Assembly (NCBI GenBank): GCA_045579705.1
Contig: JAZNMP010000016.1
Coordinates: forward strand, 1 to 64,000
Source: Lachnocurva sp045579705
Lineage (GTDB): Bacteria; Bacillota; Clostridia; Lachnospirales; Lachnospiraceae
Reading direction: 5' to 3'
DNA length: 64,000 nucleotides
A program made the position numbers and the translations under genes. Numbering within the stretch: position 1 is the first letter of the stretch; every line of letters begins with the position of its first letter. Below are positions 7,938-16,700 of the stretch, piece by piece. The notes under the pieces were generated by a model, which was not told the DNA's origin, did not search any database, and worked only from the letters and a program-made list of their open reading frames with translations.

Positions 7938-8957
7938 ATGAACGCTGAAGAACTATGGACAGAATTCTGTAAACATTCCAGTATAGACATCACCACCCCA
8001 TATGAAGCCTGGGCTTTCTGTGGTGGTGGACCAAATGGCGATGAACTTGCCGATTTAGTTCTAGCCAGAAGAAAATTTGGAACCGCTACAGCTTATGCTG
8101 AATACGCTTTAGAGAATAATCTTGAGATGATTCCAAAAGTTGGTGACTATAGCGTAATCCTCAAGGACAATGGAAATGCCGTATGTGTGCTAAAGACATA
8201 CGACATGTACATAAAACCATTTAATGAGGTTACACCATTTCACGCTTATTCAGAAGGCGAAGGCGACCGCACGCTTGAAACCTGGCGAGATATTCATAAA
8301 CGTGCCTTTTCGCCACTTCTAATTCAAAACAACTTAACATTAGACGGTAACACCAAAATCATCTGCGAAAAACTAAGCCTCGAATATGCACCAGGTTTGA
8401 ATCTAGACCCAGAAGAGCTGCTATTTCTAGACGCAGAAGAGCTTTTATTTCTAGAACCATCTCTGACTTACGAAGACGAGATAAAAGCTTATCGCCATGA
8501 AATGCTCGAAGCAAACTCCAGTTTCGATGGATGCTTCTCATTAAAACGTCACGAATCAATCGCTGAATATGTTGAAGAATGCACCAAATGGACTAACCCA
8601 AATTCTAAAACTAATAACAGCAACACGCATGTTAATGTAATCATGGCTGTTCGAAAATCAGACAATAAAGTCATCGGTTTCTTCCAGGTTATGAGCAATC
8701 CTAGCGAAGATATGAAAAAATATACCGGCTTTATCGGTTATTCCGTTCGTCCGTCCGAACGAAGGAAAGGATACGCCAAAAAATTACTCCATAAAGCAAT
8801 AGACTTTGCAAGATGTCTCGGTCATGATGAAATCCTCGTCACTTGCCTTCCTGATAACGAAGCGAGCCGACGAACCATCATTGCAAACGGTGGTCGCTTT
8901 AAACAAACCGTCTATTACGAAAAAGACGACATCAATCTAGACCAATACCTTCTATAA
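7938..8957 (+). CDS. ASCH domain - GNAT acetyltransferase fusion protein
   Basis: The 339-residue product joins two domains. Residues about 5-130 are ASCH-like: 'AWAFCGGGPNGDELADLV', 'TATAYAEY', 'PKVGDYSVIL', 'KPFNEVTPFHAYSEGEGD' and 'TLETWRDIHKRAF' follow the family order closely. Residues about 170-339 are a GNAT N-acetyltransferase with the acetyl-CoA loop in 'RRKGYAKKLL' and 'CLPDNEASRRTIIANGG'. ASCH domains are RNA-binding or amidohydrolase-like. The linker contains a 24-bp tandem duplication giving two 'EELLFL' copies. The chosen ATG has AAAAGGGG upstream; the frame is open to 7764 but that part overlaps the tRNA-Leu promoter. Substrates are unknown. Confidence 0.82.
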   Translation: MNAEELWTEFCKHSSIDITTPYEAWAFCGGGPNGDELADLVLARRKFGTATAYAEYALENNLEMIPKVGDYSVILKDNGNAVCVLKTYDMYIKPFNEVTPFHAYSEGEGDRTLETWRDIHKRAFSPLLIQNNLTLDGNTKIICEKLSLEYAPGLNLDPEELLFLDAEELLFLEPSLTYEDEIKAYRHEMLEANSSFDGCFSLKRHESIAEYVEECTKWTNPNSKTNNSNTHVNVIMAVRKSDNKVIGFFQVMSNPSEDMKKYTGFIGYSVRPSERRKGYAKKLLHKAIDFARCLGHDEILVTCLPDNEASRRTIIANGGRFKQTVYYEKDDINLDQYLL

Positions 8958-8980
8958 CCAAGAACCGCACCAGACCTATT

Positions 8981-9020
8981 AAAAATGGAGCACCTACTCA
9001 AAAGTAAGTACTCCATTTTT
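8981..9020. terminator. Bidirectional terminator between convergent genes
   Basis: The arms aaaaatggag (8981-8990) and ctccattttt (9011-9020) form a 10-bp stem with a short inner helix. It sits between the stop codons of the plus-strand ASCH-GNAT gene and the minus-strand GGDEF-EAL gene and can serve both. Confidence 0.8.
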
Positions 9021-9021
9021 A

Positions 9022-11649
9022 TTATTCCACGTATTTCTTTACAAATTCATCATGCGGAAGTGGTTTGTCATACAAGTAACCCTGGATCATATCGACATCC
9101 ATCGCGGTTATCACTTCTGCCTGATCTTTGCGCTCGACACCTTCTACGACTACATTTGCATTTAGTGCAGATGCAAGTTTAGACACCGTATCGATAAAAG
9201 CTCCAGAGAAATTGTTATTACCTATTTCATCTACAAAGCATTTGTCAATCTTGATAACATCGAGTGGCAGGTACTTTAAGTAACTCAAAGAGCTATATCC
9301 TGTTCCAAAATCATCCAGCGCAACTCGAACGCCCAGTTCATGGAGCTCACGTAGAACTCGAGTCATATTTTCCAGATCATATATTGCCAAACTCTCAGTA
9401 ACTTCCAATGTCAGGTTTGCAGGATTTATGCCAGAAACATTCAAAACCTCATCTACCGTGTCTATGATATTCCCCTGCAATAGCTGCGAAACTGAAAGAT
9501 TTACATTTACCTTGTACTCAGGATGACCGAAGTCATTCCAACGCTTGCATTTTCTGGCTGCTTCCAACATAACGTGGTAACCCAGCTTCAATATCAATCC
9601 CAAATGCTCAGCTACCGGAATGAACTCATTCGGCATTACGATTCTCTTTAGTTTCGAAGATTTCCAACGAACCAAAGCCTCTGCTCCACAGCAAGGGTGA
9701 TTTTCCTTTGAAACATCAACCAACGGCTGATAATAAACTTCAAACTCAACACACCCCCTGTCGACTGCTTCGCGAAGAGCCATCTCCATTTCTAGTCGCT
9801 CCTTTGACTGCTCCTTCTGGGCAGCATTAAAATATGAAACCTGATTTTTTCCCTGACGTTTTGCCTCGCGAAGAGCCATGTCCGCACGCGCAAATAGTGC
9901 CATACCTTCATCGCCCTCAACCGGATAATAAGTCACGCCGACACTGGCAGTGCAATAGCATTCGGTTTTATCGACAGCCCATCTGGAAGAAAAGGCCTCC
10001 TTAATCTTATGGAGGATCACATCCATCTCACGACCCGCACTGGATGAAAGCAACAGCACGAATTCGTCTCCGCCGAGGCGGTAAACTTTCGCAGCATTTC
10101 CAGCGATTTTTTCCAAACGCTCTGCTACTATCTTCAACAGCTCATCACCAAAAGCGTGTCCGAGCGAATCATTAATATTGTTGAAATCGTCCAGGCCAAT
10201 CAGGATAACCGCACCATTCTGGCCAGTTCTAATCGAACGGCGAATCTCGGCATTGATATCTAGCTCAAATCTCTTTCTGTTCGCGAGACCTGTCAAATAA
10301 TCAGTATTTGCCTGACGTTCTATCTTCTCCTGGTACTGTCTCAGCAAACTTATATCATACAGCGTGCACAGACGAGTATTTCGCCCGTCCACCCATTTAA
10401 TCTGTGAAAAAACAACATCGAACCATTTATCCGTTCCAGTCACATGAAATCTGGTCTTTGTCTCTTTATTCTCTTCCTTTGAAAGCAGCACTTCCTGAAT
10501 CTGCTCTTTGTCCTTTGGATTCAGGAACATCTCCTTAAAGAGCGTATTCGAATACAAAACCTGCTGATTCTCCACATCTACAACCTGCATTCCGCAACCC
10601 GCATTTTCCAAGATGGCATCGAGCGTCATATACGAACTAGTCAACGAATTCGTAGTGATGCGGCGTGTGAGGATCGACTGTAGAACCTCTGTAACAGTCT
10701 TCATAAATTTGATATCAGTCTGCGTCAGATTCTTGTCGGAAAAAGCAGCAAACGCAACATACATATTCGGTTCGCCATGAATATCGAGCGGGAAGAAAGC
10801 TCCCGACTTCATATTAAACTGAACGAATATCTTCTTAAAACGATCCGGCAAATCCGTTCCGCTTGAAATAGTATATGGACGGCCATTGAAAAAAGGAACC
10901 TCGTCCTTTAATTTGCCATAATATTTATCGCTTAGCAGGAAGACCTCAGAAACAGCTTTTTCCGCAAGGACTACGACCTTTTCACCAGTTGAATCCAAGC
11001 CCAACAAAGCCGCCTCATCAAAACCGAGCTGATTCAGTGCGATTTCCAGGACTTCACCAGCCACTTCCGTGTATTCAGATTCAGATTCCAGTTTAGAAAG
11101 GATTTCAGAAAGCGCAGACTTTTCACGGAGGAGGATTTCATTTCGTTCACTCTCGAACTGCATAGAGTCTAACGTTCCCCGAATAGAATCATTCTCGCTT
11201 TCCATCGCATTCTCGGTCTCAAACAAAACTGTAAAGAATCGAATCGTGGACATCATATCTTCTTCAGTTGTTGTCAGTGTATTTGCCGGTGCATCTACTC
11301 GAGTCTCTTCCAACCCCAGAAATACAGCAACTCCTAGGATAGTTCCATCAAAATCACGTAAAGCCACGCCATATCTGTAAGTTCCCGGCAACTCACCAGC
11401 GTTAATGATATTTTCCGGAGAACGATCCATAAAGCGCTCGACGAGTCTCATATCTTCCTGTTTAGGGAAGATACGCATCAAATACTCACGCTCCTCATCA
11501 CCGAGCCATCTTTCAAAAGAATCTTCATGCTCAAATTTCTCATTCGTTCTTCGATAATAACGAGCATAAACATGGTTCGAAAGGCAGAATTCCTTTTCAA
11601 GCTTGGAAGCCAACCGTTTAATTTTCCTAGATCTACGTTCGATATCCAC
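9022..11649 (-). CDS. c-di-GMP signalling protein: GAF-PAS-GGDEF-EAL
   Basis: The roughly 875-residue soluble protein has a variable sensor N-terminus (1-180), a GAF-like region (about 190-335), a PAS-like region (about 345-440), a GGDEF domain (about 450-610) and an EAL domain (about 625-875). The cyclase motif 'RLGGDEFVLLL' is intact. The phosphodiesterase motifs 'GAEALVRW', 'LEVTESLAI', 'DDFGTGYSSLSYL' and 'VVEGVE' are intact too, so both activities are possible. The frame opens with TTG at 11661, but its AGGAG then abuts the codon. The GTG at 11649, one base after the upstream stop, is preferred although its spacing is long. It is co-transcribed with the methyltransferase gene. Confidence 0.88.
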   Translation of the reverse strand: MDIERRSRKIKRLASKLEKEFCLSNHVYARYYRRTNEKFEHEDSFERWLGDEEREYLMRIFPKQEDMRLVERFMDRSPENIINAGELPGTYRYGVALRDFDGTILGVAVFLGLEETRVDAPANTLTTTEEDMMSTIRFFTVLFETENAMESENDSIRGTLDSMQFESERNEILLREKSALSEILSKLESESEYTEVAGEVLEIALNQLGFDEAALLGLDSTGEKVVVLAEKAVSEVFLLSDKYYGKLKDEVPFFNGRPYTISSGTDLPDRFKKIFVQFNMKSGAFFPLDIHGEPNMYVAFAAFSDKNLTQTDIKFMKTVTEVLQSILTRRITTNSLTSSYMTLDAILENAGCGMQVVDVENQQVLYSNTLFKEMFLNPKDKEQIQEVLLSKEENKETKTRFHVTGTDKWFDVVFSQIKWVDGRNTRLCTLYDISLLRQYQEKIERQANTDYLTGLANRKRFELDINAEIRRSIRTGQNGAVILIGLDDFNNINDSLGHAFGDELLKIVAERLEKIAGNAAKVYRLGGDEFVLLLSSSAGREMDVILHKIKEAFSSRWAVDKTECYCTASVGVTYYPVEGDEGMALFARADMALREAKRQGKNQVSYFNAAQKEQSKERLEMEMALREAVDRGCVEFEVYYQPLVDVSKENHPCCGAEALVRWKSSKLKRIVMPNEFIPVAEHLGLILKLGYHVMLEAARKCKRWNDFGHPEYKVNVNLSVSQLLQGNIIDTVDEVLNVSGINPANLTLEVTESLAIYDLENMTRVLRELHELGVRVALDDFGTGYSSLSYLKYLPLDVIKIDKCFVDEIGNNNFSGAFIDTVSKLASALNANVVVEGVERKDQAEVITAMDVDMIQGYLYDKPLPHDEFVKKYVE

Positions 11650-11650
11650 G

Positions 11651-13162
11651 TTATCTTTCAACTCCTATAATGTATATTTTTATGTCATGTTTCAAATCTT
11701 TAGAACGTATAAACTTCAACTCCGAGTGAAGTCTGATATATTTCTTTATCAAGTTTTCTTCACTGGACACCGCAAATATCATCGCCTTATTTGCAGCTAT
11801 CTCTATTGACTTCTGGAAAAAAGATTTGTAGAAGTCATCTTTTTCCTTTGGATCCTTACCATAGAAATCCGGAAACTCAGCCAGAATTTCATGGAACGGA
11901 TAATCCGACTTAAAATCGAAATAATCTCTATTTATAAAGTGGACATCAACTCCCGCATTCTCTGCATTTACACGCGCTTCCTTTATCGCCTGCCCGAAGG
12001 TATCTATTCCATAGTATTCTCTAGATGACATAAACAGCGCGCGCTCGAGAAGCAAAGTTCCTGTACCGCAGAAAGGATCTATAATCCAAGACTCTGGCTT
12101 CAAATATTCCTGAATTTCTGATACAACCGTCGCTGCGGTCACTGGAGACATCGATGTCGGTTCTGCAAACTCTCTATATGAAAATCTGGCATCCGAGAGC
12201 TTTGGTATATTTACAAATACAGCGAAGTTTCCATCCTTCTTCTCGCGGAGCACTATTACCACTTCATAATCACCAGGATCATTTACCAGACGACCTCGCG
12301 ATGACTTCTCTATTTCTGCAGAAACCTTACGAATGTACTTTCCATTTAAGAGTTTCTCATCTTTGGATTTTAAATCTATTCTAAATTTGAAGTTATCACC
12401 TTTGGCTTCAAACAAATCCTCTAATAAGCCTACTATCTTTGAATTCTCTGGTAAAGATCCGAGTGAATCAGGATTACATGTATAGCCCCTTCTAATAGGA
12501 ACTAAGAATAGCAAATCGCGATAGAGACGAATTTTTTTCAAATCATTAATACGGGAGATTCTAGAACGAACACCAACAGGTGTAACCTTTGCATCTCCTA
12601 CTATCTGATCTGCGATATTCTCTGCAAAACCTTTGTCACAAGTCATGAGGACCTCAAAAGGTTTAATCAAATTCTTTACTTCGTGCTTTGCATCACCAGA
12701 ATTCAACAACAGAGTAAGCAAATGTCTCTCTTCTCTCAGATGTTTCAGTTCACTCTCTTCATGTTCTTCTCCATCTATCTCTGAAAGACGTTCCTCTAAT
12801 TTGGAAATTATCGATTCAACAGATTTAGAAATATCAAATTTAGTTTCATCGAAATACGCTTTCACGCCTTCGAGAATCGATGAACGTACGAACAGTGTAT
12901 CTTCCTTCACATATGTCGATACGAGTGTATCCAGAATCTCTCTGGCACGATCTTTGAAAAAATCTGATAGAACATCAAGGTTTGCCAGGTCAGCTAACAA
13001 AAGAGCAGCATTCTTTCTAGTCTTTGGATCTTCACTGGAAAGTGCCTCCACTACATCCTTCACTTCATCTATTTCTAGCGTAGTTTCTCCTGCTTTTACC
13101 TCTTTTCTCAGTCGACTCAATGCCTGTCTCAATGTTTCATTATCTCTTAATTTGATATTCAA
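11651..13162 (-). CDS. THUMP/TRM11-like putative RNA methyltransferase with helical N-terminal domain
   Basis: The 503-residue protein has a helical, repeat-like N-terminus (about 1-160), a THUMP-like central part (about 165-300) and a C-terminal Rossmann methyltransferase of the UPF0020/TRM11 type. Motif I is clear ('IIDPFCGTGTLLLERAL'). The motif IV position, normally N/D-P-P or N-x-P, reads 'ILAEFPDFYGK', so the usual catalytic Asn/Asp is not obvious. It starts at TTG with GAGAGG nine bases upstream. The expected substrate is tRNA or rRNA guanosine/adenosine; the exact position is unknown. Confidence 0.75.
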   Translation of the reverse strand: MNIKLRDNETLRQALSRLRKEVKAGETTLEIDEVKDVVEALSSEDPKTRKNAALLLADLANLDVLSDFFKDRAREILDTLVSTYVKEDTLFVRSSILEGVKAYFDETKFDISKSVESIISKLEERLSEIDGEEHEESELKHLREERHLLTLLLNSGDAKHEVKNLIKPFEVLMTCDKGFAENIADQIVGDAKVTPVGVRSRISRINDLKKIRLYRDLLFLVPIRRGYTCNPDSLGSLPENSKIVGLLEDLFEAKGDNFKFRIDLKSKDEKLLNGKYIRKVSAEIEKSSRGRLVNDPGDYEVVIVLREKKDGNFAVFVNIPKLSDARFSYREFAEPTSMSPVTAATVVSEIQEYLKPESWIIDPFCGTGTLLLERALFMSSREYYGIDTFGQAIKEARVNAENAGVDVHFINRDYFDFKSDYPFHEILAEFPDFYGKDPKEKDDFYKSFFQKSIEIAANKAMIFAVSSEENLIKKYIRLHSELKFIRSKDLKHDIKIYIIGVER

Positions 13163-13385
13163 TCTATAAAACCTCTCAAATACTATAAAACTATACCTAT
13201 TATAGAGTATTTACGCCTAACTTTCTATATAATATCGGACATTACGTTCCATGCAGGGTACATGATTATACCTCAAAACTTTCAAAATTGTTAAATGTAT
13301 AGCAGCAAACTTTCGTTTCAACAATTCCTTGTGCACTCTGTACAATTTCGCCACATCATTTTTGTACATTTTGGAATTTTTACTG

Positions 13386-13414
13386 TTGTCAAAACCACTT
13401 GCGCTAGCTATAAT
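13386..13414 (+). promoter_or_regulatory. Consensus promoter for a plus-strand small RNA
   Basis: TTGTCA (13386-13391), exactly 17 bases and TATAAT (13409-13414) form a near-perfect sigma-A promoter. No plus-strand gene follows; a rho-independent terminator lies about 85 bases downstream. Confidence 0.75.
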
Positions 13415-13420
13415 AATACT

Positions 13421-13520
13421 CGACTTAAGAAATGCATCCCCCCTTTTGTATTTCATAAGTCACTTCCCCTTTATATATTTAACCCCCTTTGAAATGGCAG
13501 CCCTAACCGGGCTGTTTTTT
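13421..13520 (+). ncRNA. Candidate trans-acting small RNA with three C-rich boxes
   Basis: The span runs from the predicted start of the 13386-13414 promoter to a textbook terminator (cagccc 13498-13503, loop of five, gggctg 13509-13514, then six T). Between them are three C-rich single-stranded boxes: six C at 13438-13443, four at 13466-13469 and five at 13483-13487, each followed by TTT. These would pair with AAAGGGG Shine-Dalgarno sequences, the way C-rich loops act in staphylococcal Rsa and streptococcal csRNAs. A 79-codon frame on the opposite strand (13217-13456) uses the complement of one box as its own ribosome-binding site and is the competing explanation. Confidence 0.55.
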
Positions 13521-13538
13521 CTTTTATTCGAGAAAAGT

Positions 13539-13597
13539 AAATCAAAATAAGCTAGGCCTGCAGATTTATCTGCTAAGGTCTAGCTTATTTTTGATTT
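13539..13597 (-). terminator. Long hairpin terminating the ABC-exporter operon
   Basis: The arms starting at 13539 (aaatcaaaataagctag) and ending at 13597 pair over about 17 bases with one bulge, and the centre adds gcagat/atctgc. T-rich sequence follows on both strands. It lies 29 bases after the stop of the last ABC gene on the minus strand and directly after the small-RNA terminator on the plus strand. Confidence 0.65.
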
Positions 13598-13625
13598 ATT
13601 TGGCGAGAGCCATGATGAGCGAGAA

Positions 13626-14231
13626 TCACATTTTCTTCGCTCCTACAACCATAGCTCCTCCACTGCAAGCCAACGGAACAATTATTTCATTTATACTATC
13701 AATTTTTTCTGCATTATAATACCAATACAAAGCCAGATTTATCTTTCCCAGAAGATCCCCACCAAAACAGTAATCTACGCAAATTAACGCAGCAATCGCT
13801 ATCATTGCCCACGAAGCATCACCTACAAATGCAACTATCACAAAAACTACTGATGATAAAAAAATGCTTTTCATAACTATAACAGCCAACAATTTATAGT
13901 AGATCAAATTGGAGTTTCTATACATAATTCCAGCCGTAAACATTCCTCCCACTATGATCCAAACCAAAGAATACAAGCAATATTTTGCTATCAGATATCT
14001 TTTTACCCCTTTTCTCAAAGAGTATATCAATTCCCTTGTTGCAATTTCACTTATATGTTCAGCCAGATAATATCCACTCCACCATATCCCCAAGCATGGA
14101 ATCATTATTTCTAAAGACAATCCATATACCTGTATATTATTTTTAAACAAGAGTGTGAACACACACGTAAGCAACAATATCAACACAGGTACATATTTTA
14201 TCTCACCTATAATTTTCAAATCACTTTTCAT
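13626..14231 (-). CDS. ABC-2 type membrane protein
   Basis: The 201-residue protein is very hydrophobic with about six predicted helices and no recognisable soluble domain. It overlaps the ATPase gene by 11 bases, with AAGGGG seven bases before its ATG. It is the third gene of the exporter operon and is most likely a half-size permease subunit working with the ATPase and the large permease encoded upstream. The substrate is unknown. Confidence 0.75.
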   Translation of the reverse strand: MKSDLKIIGEIKYVPVLILLLTCVFTLLFKNNIQVYGLSLEIMIPCLGIWWSGYYLAEHISEIATRELIYSLRKGVKRYLIAKYCLYSLVWIIVGGMFTAGIMYRNSNLIYYKLLAVIVMKSIFLSSVVFVIVAFVGDASWAMIAIAALICVDYCFGGDLLGKINLALYWYYNAEKIDSINEIIVPLACSGGAMVVGAKKM

Positions 14232-15024
14232 CGCTTAGCCCCTTATAGTAGAAAAAAGCATCCTCCAATGTCGGTTCCACCTCTATAGAATCAATTAGTT
14301 TCTCACCTATATATCGCGCCCTCAAAATCCCTGATTGTCTTATTAAAGAAATATAATCCAGATTCTTCGCTTCCTCCTCAGAAACAACCCGTTCAAACAC
14401 CTTCCCTCGTATTGATTCTATTATTTTTTCTTTACTATCGTAAATTTGCACCTTGCCTTCATCTAATATAAGAACATAATCACAGAGATAATCCAAATCA
14501 GATGCAATATGTGATGAGATCAAAACAGTTTTTCCTATACTAATTCTAGCCAGCAAATTTCGGATATATACTCTAGCTTCCGGATCCAGCCCCACTGTTG
14601 GTTCATCCAGAATTACTACATCTGGATTTCCTATCAATGTTTGGCTAATCCCTAATCTTCTAAGCATCCCTCCGGACAACTTTCCAATCCGCTTATCACG
14701 AAATTCCTCTAAACCAACCTGTTTTATCAAGTCATTTATATCCGGCGATTCAACATTCTTCATATAAGATATATATTCCAATGACTCTATTACAGTTAGA
14801 TCTTTAAAAAAAGAAAATTTCTGTGGCAGGTATCCTATACAAGCTTCATCCATATCGATATTACCAGAATGCTTTTCCAATCCCAAAATACAACGAAACA
14901 AAGTCGTCTTGCCTGCTCCATTTGCACCTAATATTCCAATTACACCCTTATCGAATGTCAAATTAATCTCTGACAAAACTTTCTTATCTTTATACTTCTT
15001 CGATACATCACTCACTTTTATCAT
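14221..15024 (-). CDS. ABC transporter ATP-binding protein
   Basis: The 267-residue protein has Walker A 'GANGAGKTTLF', the signature 'LSGGMLRRL', Walker B 'VVILDEPT' and the switch histidine in 'LISSHI'. It belongs to the drug/bacteriocin-type (ABC-2) class rather than the importers. It lies between two permease genes, overlapping both (17 bases upstream and 11 downstream), so all three are one transcript and one complex at the membrane. Confidence 0.93.
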   Translation of the reverse strand: MIKVSDVSKKYKDKKVLSEINLTFDKGVIGILGANGAGKTTLFRCILGLEKHSGNIDMDEACIGYLPQKFSFFKDLTVIESLEYISYMKNVESPDINDLIKQVGLEEFRDKRIGKLSGGMLRRLGISQTLIGNPDVVILDEPTVGLDPEARVYIRNLLARISIGKTVLISSHIASDLDYLCDYVLILDEGKVQIYDSKEKIIESIRGKVFERVVSEEEAKNLDYISLIRQSGILRARYIGEKLIDSIEVEPTLEDAFFYYKGLSDEK

Positions 15025-16645
15025 GCTCTACCTCCGAACAAGTACAACATCGCCTGTATTCCTCGGCAAGATACTCCTTCGTCTTATAATCTTTCACCCA
15101 AAACATATAATCCGAATAAAACACGTCTCCGCAAACCCTTGATAAATTTGACATTTCATCAACTACTGTAGGAACTAATATAATCTTTCTTATAGCTCCT
15201 TTAGACATTTTTTGTATTTCTGCACAATTTTCTTTTAACACTTTTTTGTTTAGTGCAACCGGAGAAACCACCGTCACTTCACCTTCACTATATACATTTA
15301 AATGAGACATCGAAATCAAAGTTCCATTATTATAGAAAAAAGGATATTTGCTACTTACACGTATATCACATTTTGTATCCTTCCTATCAAGAAATCTCGG
15401 TTGAAGATTATAACCATCCCATTCAAAACATGTCCCCTTTCCTGGATATGGAAGCCACGCGTAATATTCTGGCAAAAAGCACCCTTTTTCATTTGCAAAA
15501 AAATATGGCGACGTATCTCCCTCATACTTAATATTTAGTTCTATCTTTTCTTCCGCTTTTAACACTCTATCAAAAATAATCGTCAGTTCATCCTTGTTTT
15601 GAGAATAATCTTTTATATTCTCTCCTTTTATCTCTTTCACCTTTAAATTATGATACAAAACCAAATCAGCATTACTGCAATCCTTCAATACCTGTATTAT
15701 TATTTTTCCGTCAAATCTTAGTTTGTCACAAACAAATACATCACCAGTAATGCGTTCAATCCTTAAATCTGTTTTTTTACATACAGCATCTACGTTCGAA
15801 TAATATGCTAACTCAGTATTTGGCCTAGTTGATATTTCTTCGGACGTAAGCGAATTATTAACGCCAATGCCACTTCGAACATACCCCCAAAAGCACAGTA
15901 TTACCGACGTCAAAAGTAATATTCCGCGTCTTATATTGATTCTTTTCCTCAAGCAAAGGTCTATCAGAATCAACACGCTCACAATAAATCCAATATGAAA
16001 TACTCGAAACTTTTCGATCTGAAATCCATAGAATATATCTGTACTCGTTCCTATATTTGTCTGTCCTATCGAAATAAACCTAATAACTTTATCTGCTATT
16101 GTTTCTCCAACCGTTAAAGCCATAAGAGAATACCAAAAATGCCTCAACACTGGTCCCACTAACAATGCCAACAAAATAATAATTACAACATTAATCTTTT
16201 TTTCTCCACTATTTCCAAGTATATGTCCACACAGTATAGACGTATAACAAGGAAGCCAGAAATAGATAAAGTTATAAATAACAGCTTCTCTTAATATCCA
16301 AATTTCTGACCCTAAATAAACGCCTTGAATTATGATTATTCCGCTTATCATAATCAAAATAAACGTTGAAAAAATATATTCAGATATAACTGAAAAAATA
16401 ATAGACCTATTATAAAACGGGAGAATACTCACATATTCTCCCGTTTCCTTCCTAATTTTAATTCTGTTGAAATACCCAAACATCAAGCCATAGAATAGAA
16501 GAACCTGGGTTAAATATCCTGATAAAGCCAAATTATATATCGAATCGTAAACAGCCCCATACGCCAAATAAGCCATTATCGGGAAAAAAATCCAGAATGC
16601 TTTATTCCTAAATAGAAGTTTTAAATGTAATTTGAGTATTTTCAT
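15008..16645 (-). CDS. ABC-2 permease with a C-terminal M1-peptidase-like N-domain only
   Basis: Of about 545 residues, the first 270 hold six or more membrane helices. The rest is an extracytoplasmic domain resembling the N-terminal beta-domain of M1 aminopeptidases as fused to some Firmicutes ABC-2 permeases: 'LTIIFDRVLKAEEKIELNIKYEG' segment (seen at about 370-395) then 'LPEYYAWLPYPG'. The chain ends before any HExxH zinc motif, so the peptidase is truncated or vestigial. The C-terminus carries 'RRCCTCSEVEH'. The frame opens at a TTG at 16690 that abuts its AAGGGG; the ATG at 16645 fits the first helix better but has a poor ribosome-binding site, so the start is uncertain. Confidence 0.7.
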   Translation of the reverse strand: MKILKLHLKLLFRNKAFWIFFPIMAYLAYGAVYDSIYNLALSGYLTQVLLFYGLMFGYFNRIKIRKETGEYVSILPFYNRSIIFSVISEYIFSTFILIMISGIIIIQGVYLGSEIWILREAVIYNFIYFWLPCYTSILCGHILGNSGEKKINVVIIILLALLVGPVLRHFWYSLMALTVGETIADKVIRFISIGQTNIGTSTDIFYGFQIEKFRVFHIGFIVSVLILIDLCLRKRINIRRGILLLTSVILCFWGYVRSGIGVNNSLTSEEISTRPNTELAYYSNVDAVCKKTDLRIERITGDVFVCDKLRFDGKIIIQVLKDCSNADLVLYHNLKVKEIKGENIKDYSQNKDELTIIFDRVLKAEEKIELNIKYEGDTSPYFFANEKGCFLPEYYAWLPYPGKGTCFEWDGYNLQPRFLDRKDTKCDIRVSSKYPFFYNNGTLISMSHLNVYSEGEVTVVSPVALNKKVLKENCAEIQKMSKGAIRKIILVPTVVDEMSNLSRVCGDVFYSDYMFWVKDYKTKEYLAEEYRRCCTCSEVEHDKSE

Positions 16646-16700
16646 AATTAATCGTATAAATCTCCTCTTACATTCCAAATCCCCATTCAAGCCCCTTATT

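Noticed and set aside
13217..13456. Minus-strand frame of 79 codons with AAAGGGG before its ATG
   Set aside because: The apparent ribosome-binding site is the complement of a C-rich box of the candidate small RNA, there is no minus-strand promoter, the product has no recognisable domain, and a consensus plus-strand promoter plus terminator explain the region better. It remains the main alternative.
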